A stretch of DNA of 8,187 bases from Candidatus Auribacterota bacterium (GTDB lineage Bacteria > Auribacterota > JAFGBW01): positions 1 through 8,187 of the forward strand of contig JAFGBW010000171.1 of NCBI GenBank assembly GCA_016932965.1, read 5' to 3'. The notes below the pieces were generated by a model. It saw nothing but the letters and a program-made list of their open reading frames with translations, searched no databases and had not been told where the DNA came from. Below, one piece after another: positions 5,716-8,187 of this stretch. Every line of letters starts with the position of its first letter. The first letter of the stretch is position 1. The position numbers and the translations under genes were made by a program.

Positions 5716-7878
5716 TCAAGAAAAATGAAAGGAATTGAATTTGATTCGGCCTTCATCCGTGAGACCAAGCTTGGGAAATTTTCCGCGGGTCTTTTTCAGG
5801 TAACCGGATCTGATATCTTTTTTTATGAGATCCACAAGGTTTGCGGTCCTGTTCTTATGCAGTTTGGCATAAAAGGAACATTTATGCAGTCCCAGTCTGA
5901 TCAGTTCCGCGTTTTTAGACCCTTTTAATAATTCCACAATACGATGGACTCCCAGTTTATTATTGTATTTCCGGATGCATTCATAAACGGTTTTGATATC
6001 ACCGTTCACTAAATTTTCCTCTCTGGTTTTCGCAGATACCGGGGCAGTAACAGAAGGAGTTTCCCTTTTTTTATACCGGCTTTGTGAGCGCCAGTTGAGA
6101 CAGATATCGCAACCGCCGCAGCGATGGTATTGGAATTGTTCTCCAAAATATCCCAGCAAATAGTTTCTCCGGCATTCCCTGGAAAGCATGTATTCATGTA
6201 TTTGTCCGACTTTTAATAATTGATTGGCTCGGGCCTCCTCGATTTTTTTAAAGTCGATTGGAAGGCTGTTCGCATTCATCCGGGCTGTGATTTTCTGGAT
6301 GCCTTTTCCGGAAAAAGGCGGGATGTAGGTGAATCCTTCTGAATCCGATAATTGATGGATGTGACGATAAAACTGGTCCCTGGATAAGCCGGTTTTATTA
6401 AGCGACTGGTCCACAGAAAAAGGAAGAAGGGATCCCAAAAGCGGCTGGGGATAGGTTTCCTGAAGATAATGCAGGATCCTTTTTTTAGAGGCAGATGTCT
6501 GATTCCGCTGTAAAAGGCGTTCATAAGAAAGCGACAATATGACGTAAGCCGGATGCTGGGATTCCTGCATCCGTTTCACCAGCTGATACGATTCCAGGAT
6601 TTTCAGCACATTTCCGATCATCATTTCAGATACGGAACCTGAACAGTCTCCGGCAATCTCGCGGTAAGTCCGCAACACCGGGTTTTCAGGATAATCAAAT
6701 ATTTTTTCATAAACTTCCTTGATGGCCTGTTCTGTCGGAGAGCTTGAATTGATGAGGTATTCCTGGATGCGTATGTCATGACGGTTGCTCATGAGAAGAC
6801 AATACGACACGTTTCCGTCTCTTCCGGCTCTTCCGGATTCCTGGTAATAGGCTTCGATGGAACCGGGCATGTTGTAATGAATGATCAGACGGATGTCCGG
6901 CTTATCAATGCCCATGCCAAAGGCGTTCGTTGCCACAATCACCTGGACCAATCCGTTGATGAAGCGGTTCTGGACTTCCGTCCGGGTTTTAGTATCGAGG
7001 CCGGCGTGATAAGGGGCACAGGTTATTCCGTTTACCTGAAGATGACTTGAAACTTCAGCGGTGGTTTTCTGCGTGGAACAATAGATGATCGTAGGGCCTT
7101 TGACCTGTCTGATGATGTCCAGGGTTTCCTGTTTTTTATCGCGTTCCTTTAAAAAAAGAGTCAGGTATTTCAGGTTTGGCCTGTCAAAGCCGCTGATGAT
7201 GACAGAGGGATTATTCATCCCAAGCTGGTCCAGAATGTCTTTCCTTACTTTTGGCGTAGCTGTAGCCGTGAATCCGCCGATGACCGGATGTCCGCAAAGC
7301 GAAATGGCATGCTTAAGACGCAAATAAGAGGGTCTGAAGTCATGTCCCCACTGGGAGATACAGTGCGCCTCATCCACGGCAAACAAGGAAACTCGAATCC
7401 TGGCCAGGGCATCTCTAAACAATCCGGAATGAAAACGCTCAGGGGCAATGTAAAGCAGTTTGATCTCATTTCTTGCGGCTTTTACAAGAGTATCCTGGAC
7501 TTCGCGCTGAGTCACAGTGCTGTTGATCAGGGCAACCGGGATGTTTTTTAACGTCAGTTTGTCCACCTGGTCTTTCATGAGGGAAATCAAAGGCGAGACC
7601 ACAATGGTCACTCCCTCCAGCATCAGGGCAGGCAGCTGGTAACAGATGGATTTCCCCCCCCCTGTGGGCATGACAGCCAGAACCGATTTTCCGGAAAGGA
7701 GATTTTCAATCACCGAATATTGGCCAGGCCGGAAGGAATCGTAGCCGAAATATTGTTTTAACTTCTGATGAATGGCTTCTTTTAATGAAAAAGAGGGGCT
7801 CATTATGGATTCATTGTTATTCATGCTGACCGGATTAAAACGATTAATAACAGATTTGAGAAGGGAAAAGAAAAACAT
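5716..7878 (-). CDS. recQ: ATP-dependent DNA helicase RecQ
   Basis: 3'-5' superfamily 2 DNA helicase acting in recombination and fork repair. The 720-residue frame shows motif 0 FGYDSFRPGQ (44-53), Walker A MPTGGGKS (70-77), DEAH (169-172), the RecQ aromatic loop CISQWGHDFRPSY (173-185), TATAT (204-208), ATNAFGMGIDKPDIR (316-330) and QESGRAGRDG (346-355). A winged-helix-like stretch of about 200 residues follows. Then come the zinc-binding cysteines C569, C587, C590 and C593 around RRNYLLGYFGE, and an RQC-like domain (about 640-715, with GVHRIVELLKGSK). No HRDC domain follows. In E. coli RecQ the zinc motif comes directly after the core, so this is the longer variant seen in some other bacteria. 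The start is uncertain: ATGs at 7878, 7824 and 7803 all lack a good ribosome binding site, and 7803 fits the usual family N-terminus best. Transcribed toward glnN and divergent from the gene at 7955. Confidence 0.95.
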   Translation of the reverse strand: MFFFSLLKSVINRFNPVSMNNNESIMSPSFSLKEAIHQKLKQYFGYDSFRPGQYSVIENLLSGKSVLAVMPTGGGKSICYQLPALMLEGVTIVVSPLISLMKDQVDKLTLKNIPVALINSTVTQREVQDTLVKAARNEIKLLYIAPERFHSGLFRDALARIRVSLFAVDEAHCISQWGHDFRPSYLRLKHAISLCGHPVIGGFTATATPKVRKDILDQLGMNNPSVIISGFDRPNLKYLTLFLKERDKKQETLDIIRQVKGPTIIYCSTQKTTAEVSSHLQVNGITCAPYHAGLDTKTRTEVQNRFINGLVQVIVATNAFGMGIDKPDIRLIIHYNMPGSIEAYYQESGRAGRDGNVSYCLLMSNRHDIRIQEYLINSSSPTEQAIKEVYEKIFDYPENPVLRTYREIAGDCSGSVSEMMIGNVLKILESYQLVKRMQESQHPAYVILSLSYERLLQRNQTSASKKRILHYLQETYPQPLLGSLLPFSVDQSLNKTGLSRDQFYRHIHQLSDSEGFTYIPPFSGKGIQKITARMNANSLPIDFKKIEEARANQLLKVGQIHEYMLSRECRRNYLLGYFGEQFQYHRCGGCDICLNWRSQSRYKKRETPSVTAPVSAKTREENLVNGDIKTVYECIRKYNNKLGVHRIVELLKGSKNAELIRLGLHKCSFYAKLHKNRTANLVDLIKKDIRSGYLKKTRGKFPKLGLTDEGRIKFNSFHFS

Positions 7879-7887
7879 CCCGCATAT

Positions 7888-7916
7888 TTGACTGCATGGT
7901 TCATATAGGGTAAATA
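7888..7916 (+). promoter_or_regulatory. Candidate promoter for the gene starting at 7955
   Basis: TTGACT (7888-7893), one base off the sigma-70 -35 consensus, is followed after 17 bp by TAAATA (7911-7916), a weak -10 matching 3 of 6. Transcription would start around 7923, about 30 bases before the ATG. The -35 is good, the spacing ideal and the -10 poor, so the call is tentative. I found no equally good promoter on the minus strand for recQ in this 76-bp gap; CTGACA there has no well-spaced -10. Confidence 0.38.
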
Positions 7917-7922
7917 TCTAGG

Positions 7923-7935
7923 TGACAGAGTGTCA
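7923..7935. repeat. Perfect inverted repeat TGACA-GAG-TGTCA in the divergent promoter region
   Basis: Five-base arms with a three-base spacer form a 13-bp dyad. It sits where the plus-strand transcript would begin if the promoter at 7888-7916 is real, and 45-57 bases upstream of the longest recQ start. That placement fits an operator able to affect both divergent genes. The arms are too short for a stable RNA hairpin. It could also be a fragment of a dispersed palindromic repeat, or chance. Confidence 0.4.
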
Positions 7936-7954
7936 GAAATGGAAACAACAAAAA

Positions 7955-8187
7955 ATGAAATATAAGAATTATCTGGCTATATTTTTAACAGCAATCGTTC
8001 TGATTGATCTCCGGATCCAGGCTGATGTTTTAGCTCCAATCAGCCGATTTTCAGGCGGAGAAGACATTGTCACTTCTTTGGCAGACAGCATGAGTCCTGT
8101 TCTGGATCAGGTATCAGACGGTGACGTGGTCTATTTTGTGGCTCCAGGGGACGGAAAATATGTTCTGGAGGCTCTGAACCGCATCGG
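7955..8187 (+). CDS. N-terminus of a predicted exported protein, 3' end outside the window
   Basis: Seventy-seven complete codons are visible and the frame stays open to the right edge. The N-terminus looks like a Sec signal peptide: basic start MKYKN, hydrophobic stretch YLAIFLTAIVLIDL (6-19), then a plausible signal peptidase I site after IQA (A23/D24). The mature part begins DVLAPISRF. Residues 55-77 (from DGDVVY through APGDGKYVLEALNRI) resemble motif I of class I methyltransferases (GDVVYDLGCGDG-type), but F61 replaces the usual acidic residue and AP replaces GC or GS. A methyltransferase-derived fold is only a suggestion. An in-frame GTG at 7922 would extend the protein by 11 residues and hide the signal peptide behind a polar leader, so ATG 7955 is preferred, although only a weak GGA (7941-7943) precedes it. 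Divergent from recQ. I do not recognise the family. Confidence 0.7.
   Translation, partial: MKYKNYLAIFLTAIVLIDLRIQADVLAPISRFSGGEDIVTSLADSMSPVLDQVSDGDVVYFVAPGDGKYVLEALNRI

Noticed and set aside
1-8187. Two helicases within 8 kb suggesting a defence or repair island
   Set aside because: HrpB and RecQ are both common housekeeping-type proteins in separate, oppositely oriented units. No nuclease, methylase, toxin, transposase or integrase accompanies them, and glutamine synthetase lies between.

Overview
The window looks like ordinary bacterial chromosome with moderate GC content. It carries four long, well-conserved reading frames, one short signal-peptide gene cut by the right edge, and one possible 29-codon gene. 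There is no integrase, transposase, CRISPR array, phage gene or RNA gene. HrpB, a type III glutamine synthetase, and a RecQ with its winged-helix segment ahead of the zinc motif are all found in several bacterial groups, such as Bacteroidota, PVC-type phyla and Desulfobacterota. The Sec-type signal peptide of the last gene does not narrow this. I cannot fix the phylum from the sequence.

Layout: (1) 1-2235, plus strand, the C-terminal ~744 residues of an HrpB-type DEAH/DEFH helicase, with its N-terminus beyond the left edge. (2) 2239-2328, a possible small ORF whose stop overlaps the next start in an ATGA. (3) 2325-3395, plus strand, a GT4-like glycosyltransferase. (4) 3396-3446, an AT-rich convergent junction with an imperfect dyad that may terminate transcription from both sides. 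(5) 3447-5567, minus strand, type III glutamine synthetase (GlnN), starting at GTG behind a near-perfect Shine-Dalgarno. (6) 5568-5715, a spacer with a ~20-bp direct repeat 48 bp apart, a 13-bp palindrome between the copies, and a block of three 8-bp tandem units. (7) 5716-7878, minus strand, RecQ helicase. (8) 7879-7954, a short divergent intergenic region with a promoter-like sequence and a TGACA/TGTCA palindrome. (9) 7955 to the right edge, plus strand, the start of an exported protein of unknown function.

The genes do not form an obvious pathway. The plus-strand set (helicase, small ORF, glycosyltransferase) is tightly packed and probably co-transcribed. The minus-strand pair (recQ, glnN) is separated by 148 bp that look regulatory, so glnN probably has its own promoter and nitrogen-related control. 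I see no convincing new multi-gene system. The points most worth a second look are the glnN upstream repeats, the coupled small ORF, the nine-G run in the RecQ Walker A codons, the palindrome in the divergent promoter region, and a methyltransferase-motif-like segment in the truncated exported protein.
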